DNA from: JBNJEM01 sp051745935
Lineage (GTDB): Bacteria > Planctomycetota > Planctomycetia > Pirellulales > Pirellulaceae
Direction: 5' to 3'
NCBI GenBank assembly: GCA_051745935.1
Contig: JBNJEM010000146.1
Coordinates: 1-13,454 of the forward strand
Length of the DNA: 13,454 nt
The notes under the pieces were generated by a model. That model was not told where the DNA came from, did not search any database, and saw only the letters and a program-made list of their open reading frames with translations. A program made the translations under genes and the position numbers. This document shows, piece by piece, positions 1 to 7,050 of this stretch; position 1 is the first letter of the stretch, and each line of letters opens with the position of its first letter.

Positions 1-17
1 GCGTCTTCTGGCGGCCA

Positions 18-152
18 TCACGCTTTACAAATGCTTGGCCAAGCTCGCAAACCCACGGCGAAAACCAGGCCAACAATCAGCATGTCTGCTTTAACCGCCT
101 GATTTGCAAAGGTCAACGCGAACTCTAGCGCGACCGTCTTTGTATCCACCAC
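18..152 (-). CDS. Possible 44-aa membrane peptide overlapping the upstream gene's end (doubtful)
   Basis: Seen: a short reading frame opens with two adjacent GTG codons inside the last codons of the preceding gene and runs past that gene's stop to a TGA. The peptide has a hydrophobic stretch (around ADMLIVGLVFAVGL) that could form one membrane segment. The only Shine-Dalgarno-like bases (GGAG) sit about 4 nt from the second GTG, which is poor. I recognise no family. It could be translationally coupled, a decayed gene end, or chance. The rest of positions 1-124 holds nothing else I can identify. Confidence 0.15.
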   Translation of the reverse strand: MVDTKTVALEFALTFANQAVKADMLIVGLVFAVGLRAWPSICKA

Positions 153-1168
153 ACTCCACTGATTGCGATAAAGGCTATCATCCCAACGACAGACATCGCT
201 AGCAATAGTTCATACCTGCCCGCACCTTCAGCCTCCACAGGTCGTGGGCCTGCACCTTCCGGAATCAACGAGCGATTTTCTGTAGTCATTGCACGCCCAT
301 TGGCAAGCACCGGCGTATTATCGGGCATACCGAGCGCTGCGTAATCAAACTCTTTGGATGGCACGCGTTTGTTAAACTCCGCGGATTTTACGGTAACAAT
401 CTCCTCTTTCAACAATTCACCATTCAAGAGCCTCCGAAACTTCACCTTTCTGGGAAACCATACGGAACCACTCATGCAAAAATGCGGTGTAACATCCAAT
501 GCTGTTGTATATTCCCGCCCCTCCGCCTTTGACCACGTGGATATGTATTTGACAAGGCTACATCCCATTTCCGGTACAATCCAACTCGTGCATCTCTGCG
601 GCAACTCTGTCTCGAGCGTGTAGTCGGACCGCCAAGCCACTGCATCATTGATCTCGTCCTTCTTAACAGAGATGTCAGTACGATCTGGTCGTAGCAGTAT
701 GCTTTCGAGATCATACCCTTTGTTGGATAGACTCGTGAAATTATTTGGAACCAGGCCGAGATTCATGGGGTCGGGCATACAGACATCTGTCAGGTTCCGG
801 CCGTTTGCCGGATTGATCACCACCGGCGACTCTGGACTAGTCGAGTCTAAATGCTTGTCTGGAGTCAAAATCTCGTAGTACATCGTCGTGCCGCCCGGTG
901 AATCCCAGCGACAATCTATACGATATCGCTGGTTGATCCTATCGAATACGATATTGTATGTTCGCGTTATACGCTCGTAGATAGGTTGCCTCCTGCATTT
1001 TGTCAGTCGAACCTCTATGACCAGTCTACCGGTCTCAATCTTTCGCCGCTCTTCCAAACACTGTTTTTCCATGTTCTCTAGTTGCGAAACATCCGCATCG
1101 CTCTTACGTGTGCCGAAGATCAGCACCAGGACAACCCCTAAGACACTCATTTCCCGGAAATACTTCAT
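125..1168 (-). CDS. Exported hypothetical protein with a C-terminal membrane anchor
   Basis: I do not recognise a named family. The 347-aa product starts with a hydrophobic segment at about residues 7-20 (SVLGVVLVLIFG), consistent with a signal peptide. A polar domain of about 290 residues follows, then a second hydrophobic segment at about 320-342 and the tail RRSR. The polar part, with YYEILTPDKH and later KFRRLLNGE, has the feel of the LolA/outer-membrane-lipoprotein-sorting-like beta folds common in planctomycete exported proteins, but this is weak. The ATG is well supported by the purine-rich leader GGGGAGGGGAGAG just upstream. It begins 26 bp after the stop of the GT39 gene, so the two are probably co-transcribed. 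Its plan (signal peptide, soluble domain, C-terminal helix, Arg-rich tail) matches the protein at 7051-8220, which also lies in a GT39 gene's neighbourhood. Gene reality is likely; function is unknown. Confidence 0.75.
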   Translation of the reverse strand: MKYFREMSVLGVVLVLIFGTRKSDADVSQLENMEKQCLEERRKIETGRLVIEVRLTKCRRQPIYERITRTYNIVFDRINQRYRIDCRWDSPGGTTMYYEILTPDKHLDSTSPESPVVINPANGRNLTDVCMPDPMNLGLVPNNFTSLSNKGYDLESILLRPDRTDISVKKDEINDAVAWRSDYTLETELPQRCTSWIVPEMGCSLVKYISTWSKAEGREYTTALDVTPHFCMSGSVWFPRKVKFRRLLNGELLKEEIVTVKSAEFNKRVPSKEFDYAALGMPDNTPVLANGRAMTTENRSLIPEGAGPRPVEAEGAGRYELLLAMSVVGMIAFIAISGVWWIQRRSR

Positions 1169-1194
1169 TTGTCTCTCCCCTCCCCAATTCTGCT

Positions 1195-2835
1195 CTATTC
1201 GTACCTGCGTTCTCGATCACAGCGAAACACGTTGACACGTCCTTGAAAGAAAAGGACTTCCTGGTACGTCCGACGTGTCTGCGTTCTTTCCCTCCACTCA
1301 AATGGTAATGGAGTACTGCTCCAGTTAAGGCTATATCCGGTAGTTGAAACCACCCACACGCTATTGGCCGACATGGCTTTAAGATCTTCGGCGCCACACG
1401 TTTGCTCGGAAGATAATATTGGAGATCCCATATAGTGAGAGATCTCCTTGTCTCCGAGAAACAGAAGAGGCATAATGCGCCCTCTCAGATACCGGCGAAC
1501 GCTGTAATAGATGCAAGGGTGCGTGACGACCACGATATCTTCATCGTCCACGTTCTCCCTCAAATACGCGACCGCTCCCTTTATCCCCGGACGGGAATCC
1601 ACCTGGAGTTCGTGGCGATAGAAATAGTCCGTATAGCCTACTGCCCCAAACACGAATAGCACCATCATGATCGTTGCCAGCTGATTGGGCATTAACCGAT
1701 ACATCACGATAGCGAAGCCGCCCGCGCCGGCAACATACGCGAATTGGTAGTAGCGCGCGTGAACGATGGGAACAAACGCCAGCGATATTGCAACGCTCAC
1801 TACCACGGGAACTGCCACCAACAACGCCAAAAGGTCCGTGCCCCTGCTGCGCCACGCTGCCAAGATCACCAAGGTCATCACGACTACCACAGCGCACACT
1901 ACGGAAAGAACGTGATCCGGCACCGTCGCGGCGTTGACGGGAAAGAGAAGCTGCTGAGACGCGTCAGGAAGCGTCCACCACGTGAGTTTACCAATCCAGT
2001 AATCCACCGACACCCGGTCCGTTTGCCTCAACAGTACCGGGAGCCAGGGACAATACGCTGCTCCAACAGCCAGCATCGCCACGGCAGCCTTTCGCCAATT
2101 ATACCGGTCGTGGATGACTTTCTCCGCCGCGAGTCCGACAGGCGGGAGGACGGCTTGCGTCGGGCAACGTTCCACCCGGAAAAATCCAACCGCCTGAAAT
2201 ATACTCGTTTTCACCGCGTTCCATCCTTGCCCGGCAAAGTACGCCGTCAGAAACACTCCCTGACCAAGCACGGTGAACAGTCCGTAATTGTGCGTGTACA
2301 TCAAACCGGCCGCTGTCAACACGTACCCGACGTACCACCAGTTGCCACCGCGTCGGACCGCTCGGAGCAGCAACCAAGAACTCCACGCAACGAGCGCCGT
2401 GCCCAACGTATACATCCTGGCCTCCTGGGACCAGTAGATGTGCAAGGTAGTGCTGGCAAGCAGCGCGGATGCCGAAAGCCCCGCTGCACGAGCTGCCGCA
2501 GGCTCTAGAGCATGTCGTCCGTAAGCTGCCGCTTCAAATACGAGGTGGTAGAGTCCCACCAACGTCAAGGCTGCCATCACGACCGAAAAAAGCCGCAGCG
2601 TGATGATCGCATCTCCAAAGGCGGTGGACCATATTCGCAGCGCAATATAGTAAAGCGGGGGATGTACGTCGCGTCCCGTGCGCTCGATCATCTCTCCCCA
2701 GGAGAAATCCGCGATCATCCGATTCGAAAAGGCTTCGTCGAACCAAAATGTCCGCTCTGAAATACCATGGCACCGAACAGCAACCCCCGCGGCCACTATC
2801 AGGATCAACAGAAATGCGGATCTCTTGGTATACAC
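1195..2835 (-). CDS. Glycosyltransferase family 39-like integral membrane protein (paralogue 1)
   Basis: GT39/PMT-like enzymes transfer a sugar from a polyprenyl-phosphate donor to an acceptor on the outer face of the cytoplasmic membrane. Seen in the 546-aa product: a first membrane helix at about residues 7-22, then the first external loop with WFDEAFS (Asp33-Glu34, the position of the catalytic acidic pair in this family), then DVHPPLYY (56-63), YWSQEARMY and THNYGLF. Many hydrophobic helices follow, then a soluble C-terminal part of roughly 150 residues beginning near the VAYLREN motif. The frame can be extended to a TTG at 2898, but the GTG at 2835 is preferred: it gives a short N-terminus directly before helix 1 and has GGGGAAG 7 nt upstream. 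The start lies 59 bp after the stop of a GT2 C-terminal remnant, and the gene is followed after 26 bp by an exported protein. The acceptor and sugar cannot be told. It is clearly paralogous to 3420-5081. Confidence 0.9.
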   Translation of the reverse strand: MYTKRSAFLLILIVAAGVAVRCHGISERTFWFDEAFSNRMIADFSWGEMIERTGRDVHPPLYYIALRIWSTAFGDAIITLRLFSVVMAALTLVGLYHLVFEAAAYGRHALEPAAARAAGLSASALLASTTLHIYWSQEARMYTLGTALVAWSSWLLLRAVRRGGNWWYVGYVLTAAGLMYTHNYGLFTVLGQGVFLTAYFAGQGWNAVKTSIFQAVGFFRVERCPTQAVLPPVGLAAEKVIHDRYNWRKAAVAMLAVGAAYCPWLPVLLRQTDRVSVDYWIGKLTWWTLPDASQQLLFPVNAATVPDHVLSVVCAVVVVMTLVILAAWRSRGTDLLALLVAVPVVVSVAISLAFVPIVHARYYQFAYVAGAGGFAIVMYRLMPNQLATIMMVLFVFGAVGYTDYFYRHELQVDSRPGIKGAVAYLRENVDDEDIVVVTHPCIYYSVRRYLRGRIMPLLFLGDKEISHYMGSPILSSEQTCGAEDLKAMSANSVWVVSTTGYSLNWSSTPLPFEWRERTQTRRTYQEVLFFQGRVNVFRCDRERRYE

Positions 2836-2894
2836 TGCACCACTTCCCCGTATCGTCTCTCGCGCGGAGAATACCGCCTCACATCGCCCCACAT

Positions 2895-3101
2895 TCAACG
2901 GCTCTCGCGCAGTAGCCTTTCAACCTGGATTCGCATCGTCAAAAGCCCCAGCAGCATCGTCCATGAATCTCGTAGCATCCGCACGTGGGAACCCGGAATT
3001 TCGGTCCAGGCCACACCAATTTCCTTTATGCCGCGCCCTTGCAGATGCGCGCACATCAACACAAATATGTCGAAGAGATAGTCGCTCCGCCGCCGCTTCG
3101 A
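2895..3101 (-). pseudogene. C-terminal remnant of a DPM1-like GT2 glycosyltransferase
   Basis: The frame between a TGA at 3102-3104 and a TGA at 2895-2897 encodes about 68 residues. It reads DYLFDIFVLMCAHLQ, then IKEIGVAWTEIPGS, then VRMLRDSWTMLLGLL. This is the recognisable C-terminal end of polyprenyl/dolichyl-phosphate glycosyltransferases of family GT2: the FD..L region, the EVPV.W...PGSKV segment and the LRDS...L amphipathic end. No start codon, nucleotide-binding domain or catalytic motifs precede it. Upstream lie hairpin repeats and other sequence I cannot assign. The usual GT2-then-GT39 order is kept, because paralogue 1 begins 59 bp later. The missing N-terminal half may be the fragment at 9803-10324. 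Not expected to be functional. Identification of the family is from remembered motifs, with no search run. Confidence 0.75.
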
Positions 3102-3239
3102 TCACTACCATGGTCGAGGACTACGTCGTGCCCGGACCGAAACGGGACTCCTTGTCTTAGCCCAGAACCTACTCAGGCTCGATCGACTCCAGCGAAACAA
3201 GCTAACCCCCGATGAACTAGCGACTTAAAAACTGCAAAA

Positions 3240-3254
3240 CCTCCAGAGGGAGGG
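3240..3254. repeat. Small intergenic hairpin (CCTCC/GGAGG)
   Basis: CCTCC at 3240-3244 pairs with GGAGG at 3249-3253. It lies a few bases from two further hairpins, in a stretch without genes. The flanks resemble short dispersed intergenic repeats of planctomycete genomes, but only one copy is visible here. It could also act as a 3' processing structure for the GT39 gene that ends at 3420. Confidence 0.35.
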
Positions 3255-3268
3255 TCAAGAACCACGAT

Positions 3269-3341
3269 CCGGTGGCTTACGGCACCGGCTACGGCTTTGT
3301 CGGCCCTTCGGGCCTTCCTTTTCCCTCTGCTCGAGAGGGCC
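3269..3341. repeat. Cluster of intergenic inverted repeats
   Basis: Three hairpins are packed together: CCGGTG (3269-3274) with CACCGG (3283-3288); GGCCC, TTC, GGGCC around 3302-3314; and CCCTCT (3323-3328) with AGAGGG (3334-3339). The first resembles the CCGGTGGC..GCCACCGG palindromes I associate with planctomycete intergenic DNA. No T-run follows on the minus strand, so these are not convincing intrinsic terminators. The rest of 3102-3419 holds no gene I can support. Confidence 0.45.
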
Positions 3342-3386
3342 AGGCAATGGGATCAAAAACAGGATAACCCCTCTGAACCTTCGCAT

Positions 3387-3402
3387 CCCGGTCTTCACCG
3401 GG
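3387..3402 (-). terminator. Perfect 6-bp hairpin 18 bp after the GT39 paralogue 2 stop
   Basis: CCCGGT (3387-3392) and ACCGGG (3397-3402) form a perfect stem, with a GAAG loop when read on the minus strand. It is well placed to stabilise or end the GT39 transcript, but no U-tract follows. Intrinsic termination is therefore unproven, and it may simply belong to the repeat cluster beyond it. Confidence 0.3.
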
Positions 3403-3419
3403 CCACGCCTACCCGCTCT

Positions 3420-5081
3420 TCAGTGTCTAGTACGATTCTTTTTTCCAAACAGCGTCACGAAGTAGTCCATATGGTATCGGGAGTTGACCTGACCGTCTCC
3501 GTGCAGAAATTCAGCTCGAGCGATTACTTCAAGATCGGACATGCGGGGCATCCTGTACGCACCTCCAGAGCCGGACACATACCAGATTTGATCATACTGG
3601 CTCGCCTGCAAATCTTCCTCTGGAAGGATATGGTCGGCCCGCAGCGACGCGATATGCGTTACATGTCCCACTCGGCCTTGGGGGACGTCCAACGCCATTA
3701 CCTTCGCCGTCGCGATCCCCGCTTCACTCGCATAATAGGCCACTTGATTCACCATGCGGTACGAGGATGCGATAATCACATCCGTCTCGCCGTTATATCG
3801 CTCACTCACAAACCGCAGCGCCCGCGCACCCGGCGGGGTGTCCCAAGAGATTTGCGTGGCCGCCAGAGCGCTGTTGTACAGCACCGTCACCGTAAGAAAC
3901 CACGCAATCATGGCCCGCCAAACAATGTGTGGCAACCGGTCAAACACGACGCCCCAACAAGCTAAGAGCGAGACCTGGGAAAACGCGAGATACCGTTCGT
4001 GCAGAATCGCCCGGTCACCGAGTACGGAGAGTCCCCAGGCAAGTCCCCACGGCGTGGCGGCCTGTAACAAAAAGAACCACATTCCGCGGTCTCTCGTCAC
4101 GACTGCAACAAGCACCAGCAGGCCGATCGCAATCAGCCAGGCATTCACATCGAAGTGAGTCACGTATTCCGAGCCGGCTTGATGGGGAAACACCGTGGCA
4201 CCTCCTCCCCAGGCGGCAATGACTCGTTGGATTTCCGCCCAATCCATCTCGCGAATCCAGTAGCTTGTGCGAACCTCGTGGATCTGCCCGAACAACACCG
4301 GTATCCATGGCAGATAGAGTGTTAACGCAAGCGATCCCGCAAATAGAAATCCTTCGGCGACACGGCCAGCCTCGTTACGCTGCTTGCCCACCATCTTGCG
4401 GGCCACCGTACCAAGCACAAACAGGCTCTGCCCGGCCACCGTAAAGAACGCGTAATTATGCGTATAACAGAACAATGCTACGGCGATTCCGTAGGCGATC
4501 CACCAGCGGAGCGAACCGCCAACGGCTCGCAGAGCCCGCAACAGCAGCCACGACGTCAGCACTGCTAGGAATACACCGAGAGGGTACATCCGGGCATCGC
4601 GGCCCGGGTATAATTGGCTGGTGTGAACAGCGAAGAGAATCGCAGCAAGCAGACCCCCGAGAGTGACCCGGCTGCCGGCGGGTGTATCTTGTTGATCGCT
4701 CTGGCGGCTGAATTCACCGACTGCCGCGAGCAACACGGGAATCGTCCCGACGGCCAGTCCAATGGACATCGCCCGCAGGGCCAAGAGCGAACGGCCGCAC
4801 AGGGCCGACCAAGCCTTCAGCAGCAGGTAGTAGAGCGGCGGATGGACATCCTGGCCTGTCCGGCTGAGCAATTCCGGCACAGGATACTGGATTAACCGCC
4901 ACGAAAATGCCTCGTCGCACGTGATACCGTCCCGCGAGACGCCGGCACAACGCAATATCATGCCGGTAAGCGCAATCCCGACAACTGCAGCTAACGTTAT
5001 CCCGCTGCTCCGCAGTGCCACTGCCTGTCTGCCGAGCGCCACCTGCTGCTGAGCAGTCGCGCCTATCTTCCTCGCACCCAC
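3420..5081 (-). CDS. Glycosyltransferase family 39-like integral membrane protein (paralogue 2)
   Basis: A PMT/ArnT-like membrane glycosyltransferase, expected to use a polyprenyl-phosphate sugar and act on the external side of the membrane. From the preferred start the product has 553 residues: a basic N-terminus, helix 1 at about 28-44, the first external loop with TCDEAFS (Asp56-Glu57), DVHPPLYY (78-85), then GRDARMYPLG and CYTHNYAFF, multiple helices, and a soluble C-terminal region of about 150 residues. The order of motifs and spacing match the protein at 1195-2835 closely, so they are paralogues. A GTG at 5114 gives 11 more residues, but GTG at 5081 has AAGGAGG 8 nt upstream and is the better start. 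The conserved SQEARMY region of paralogue 1 reads GRDARMY here. It lies 402 bp after the DUF1573 gene and 325 bp before the GT2 remnant. Substrates are unknown. Confidence 0.9.
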   Translation of the reverse strand: MGARKIGATAQQQVALGRQAVALRSSGITLAAVVGIALTGMILRCAGVSRDGITCDEAFSWRLIQYPVPELLSRTGQDVHPPLYYLLLKAWSALCGRSLLALRAMSIGLAVGTIPVLLAAVGEFSRQSDQQDTPAGSRVTLGGLLAAILFAVHTSQLYPGRDARMYPLGVFLAVLTSWLLLRALRAVGGSLRWWIAYGIAVALFCYTHNYAFFTVAGQSLFVLGTVARKMVGKQRNEAGRVAEGFLFAGSLALTLYLPWIPVLFGQIHEVRTSYWIREMDWAEIQRVIAAWGGGATVFPHQAGSEYVTHFDVNAWLIAIGLLVLVAVVTRDRGMWFFLLQAATPWGLAWGLSVLGDRAILHERYLAFSQVSLLACWGVVFDRLPHIVWRAMIAWFLTVTVLYNSALAATQISWDTPPGARALRFVSERYNGETDVIIASSYRMVNQVAYYASEAGIATAKVMALDVPQGRVGHVTHIASLRADHILPEEDLQASQYDQIWYVSGSGGAYRMPRMSDLEVIARAEFLHGDGQVNSRYHMDYFVTLFGKKNRTRH

Positions 5082-5483
5082 ATCACGCGCCTCCTTTTGA
5101 GACCTCGCCGTCACAATCGCCTCGCAATTGAACCAATACCACTTACCTACAGTGCGCTGCTTTTCCGAGCGATGATGCCAGCTGGAAAGACAGTCCCGGC
5201 TGTCTCTAGTTCGTTACGATCTGCTTATCTACTATGAATTGGCTCTACCTCACCGACACATGAGTGGAACGGTCTGCTTTTCCTTCAACCAGCCTAACTA
5301 CGATTGCTTCGCACGAAATCGACCTCCTCGCCCAATCGATTCGCTTGTGTCCTCTGAAGGTTTGCCAATCGCAATTCCGCGCTGCCCTCCCTCTACCCTC
5401 GCCATAGAGGCCGGTGAAACGAACAGACGAGACGTCGCACTGAAGCTCAACATGTTTACATCTCCCGCGTTCGTATTTGCCTT
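5082..5483. other. Intergenic region between DUF1573 gene and GT39 paralogue 2
   Basis: About 400 bases without a gene I can support. An AGACAG/CTGTCT hairpin lies at 5188-5205 with a TCCCGG loop. On the minus strand it is followed by TTTCC rather than a clean U-run, so it is only a weak terminator candidate. The reading frames here show no signal peptide or family motif. I could not pick a credible promoter, although the long spacer suggests that the GT39 gene has its own. Confidence 0.4.
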
Positions 5484-6602
5484 TCACTGCGATCTCCGTT
5501 TGTCCATCTCGATATGGATCGGCACTTGAAGCTGAACCTTATTGCCTACTTTCGTCTCAAGTATTAGCCCTACACTTGTATCAAGCGGTACGTCGTCCAA
5601 GGGTGCAGAGACCTCAAGCCGCACCTTTCGTGCATTCCCTGTCGATTCTCCAATCTTTACGCTTACAAAGTCTGGAGCATTAATTTCCCCAATCAAGGGC
5701 GCTGAAGAGCCGCTTGCCACTACCTGAAGCTCACGCACGACACTTCCTTCGCCACTTCCCAACCAAATCGCAAGCGATTCGGGCAAGACACGGTACTCGG
5801 GCCTTTTTGGTCTGATGACGACAGGTATGTGTAGGTCTTCGCAAACTGATTCATCACCCTCGAGGATGACCTCTTCCAAAGCCTCCTCTTCTTTCTCAAC
5901 AGAACACCGTACCTGCACCACGTACCTTAGCTTGAGTAGAGATGCATCCTTCTTTCGCTTCACTGGGCTCTCGTAGACCCTTCGCCTATCAGTGGAAAGC
6001 TCACTTGCTGGTATTACTGTGACTGTCATGCGTTCCGCACAACTGGGACGGACACCTAATAACTTCACGCCCGGGTCTGGGTACCCATCAAAGACCGCAA
6101 GCTCACGTTGCGACCCTTCGGTTTTCTCAACATCATCAAACACAAGTCCAGAAGGATAAACCCTCCAGCCTGGTAGAATGTTCATTGCAACCTTAGAGCT
6201 TGCTTGAATTGTCCGTTCCTCGCTTACACCTTGCATCACTACGCCCACCTTCTGCCGACCTATCATATTGTCAGTGTTCACCGACAGTTCCCACGATACC
6301 GACTGCGCAGGTGCGACGACGAATGGCAACTTCTGTTGTCGGTCTACTGTCGGCATCAGCGATGCACACCCACACGACATTGCCGCCTTCGTAACCGTTA
6401 CCGGCTGTTCGCCCGAGTTCTTTAGCTGCAAATGAACGGATTTTTCCTCACCCTCCAAAACATCTCCAAGATCAATGTGTTCCGGCATGAGTGACAGTGG
6501 CTTGCGCAGATTTATCGCGTGCCTTGACGTTAAATACGCAAGCCCCGCAGACAATACCAATGCAAGCCCGCAGACAATGAGTGCCAACATCCTCGGTTTC
6601 AT
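5484..6602 (-). CDS. DUF1573-containing exported or membrane-anchored protein
   Basis: The 372-aa product has an N-terminal hydrophobic segment at about residues 6-23 (LALIVCGLALVLSAGLAY) that serves as a signal peptide or anchor. A DUF1573 immunoglobulin-like domain follows at about residues 40-125: LGDVLEGEEKSVHLQLKNSG, then TVTKAAMSCGC with the characteristic SCGC at 76-79, then the WELSVNT and VGVVMQG strands. Later beta-rich stretches, including LHIPVVIRP near 265 and VQLQVPIHIE near the end, suggest further Ig-like repeats that have lost the CGC motif. DUF1573 has no known biochemical role; it is common on planctomycete and Bacteroidetes cell surfaces. The frame could begin at GTG 6608, but GGGGGAG lies only 3 nt from it and 9 nt from ATG 6602, so the ATG is preferred. 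Neighbours are a C-anchored exported protein upstream and a GT39 enzyme downstream. Confidence 0.88.
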   Translation of the reverse strand: MKPRMLALIVCGLALVLSAGLAYLTSRHAINLRKPLSLMPEHIDLGDVLEGEEKSVHLQLKNSGEQPVTVTKAAMSCGCASLMPTVDRQQKLPFVVAPAQSVSWELSVNTDNMIGRQKVGVVMQGVSEERTIQASSKVAMNILPGWRVYPSGLVFDDVEKTEGSQRELAVFDGYPDPGVKLLGVRPSCAERMTVTVIPASELSTDRRRVYESPVKRKKDASLLKLRYVVQVRCSVEKEEEALEEVILEGDESVCEDLHIPVVIRPKRPEYRVLPESLAIWLGSGEGSVVRELQVVASGSSAPLIGEINAPDFVSVKIGESTGNARKVRLEVSAPLDDVPLDTSVGLILETKVGNKVQLQVPIHIEMDKRRSQ

Positions 6603-7050
6603 CAGCACGTTCTCCCCCGGAAGAGCTTAGCAATAAATGGGCATTCTCCAGCATCTCCACAAACGTTGAGTAACATTGCGCGCTACCCACTCTTGGCCGT
6701 TGTGACAGATGCAACAACTTGCCGCCTGAGCAGCTTTTCCGAGAGCAGCGTGTGTACTCACAACGTTGAGATGCTCGCCGTCCGGTGTGCCCTCATTCAC
6801 GCTTTCCATCGCTGTGGTTGCTTCGTTGCCCTCCTGGCAATAAGCGTGGCCACCACAGCTCGATGGATGCATCGCCGCGACTTCTTCGGTCGCGCTTTTC
6901 GCCAGTGATCACCTACAGCTCTCTATCGTTTCAATCACAAAGCTTCTCCAGCGCACACGTCGAGAAACTGAACCACGAAACACTCTGGCCAATCCGCCCC
7001 GTCGCCTGAATTCCCCCGCAGACCTTGCTGCTCAACACTCGCTCCCCACA
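6603..7050. other. Gene-poor spacer with a possible decayed Cys-containing frame
   Basis: No gene is well supported. On the minus strand, 6627-6872 is open for 81 codons and encodes ASCCICHNGQEW and a C-terminal MPIYC, so it is cysteine-containing. It has no signal peptide, and its GGAGG lies about 20 nt before the nearest in-frame ATG. It could be the remains of a small Cys-rich exported peptide like the one at 9089-9403, or chance. The leader just before 6602 supplies the DUF1573 ribosome binding site. Confidence 0.3.

Noticed and set aside
125..1168. PEP-CTERM exosortase substrate
   Set aside because: The helix and Arg tail fit, but no PEP-like motif precedes the helix and no exosortase gene is in the window.
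1744..2508. 254-codon open frame on the plus strand
   Set aside because: It is antisense to the GT39 paralogue 1 gene, rich in Arg, His and Gln, and has no recognisable domain; it is a by-product of codon bias on the other strand.
2920..3111. 63-codon minus-strand frame upstream of GT39 paralogue 1
   Set aside because: It overlaps the GT2 C-terminal remnant in another frame; only the remnant frame shows family motifs.
3297..3965. 222-codon open frame on the plus strand
   Set aside because: It starts in the hairpin cluster and runs antisense to GT39 paralogue 2; composition and lack of motifs mark it as a shadow.
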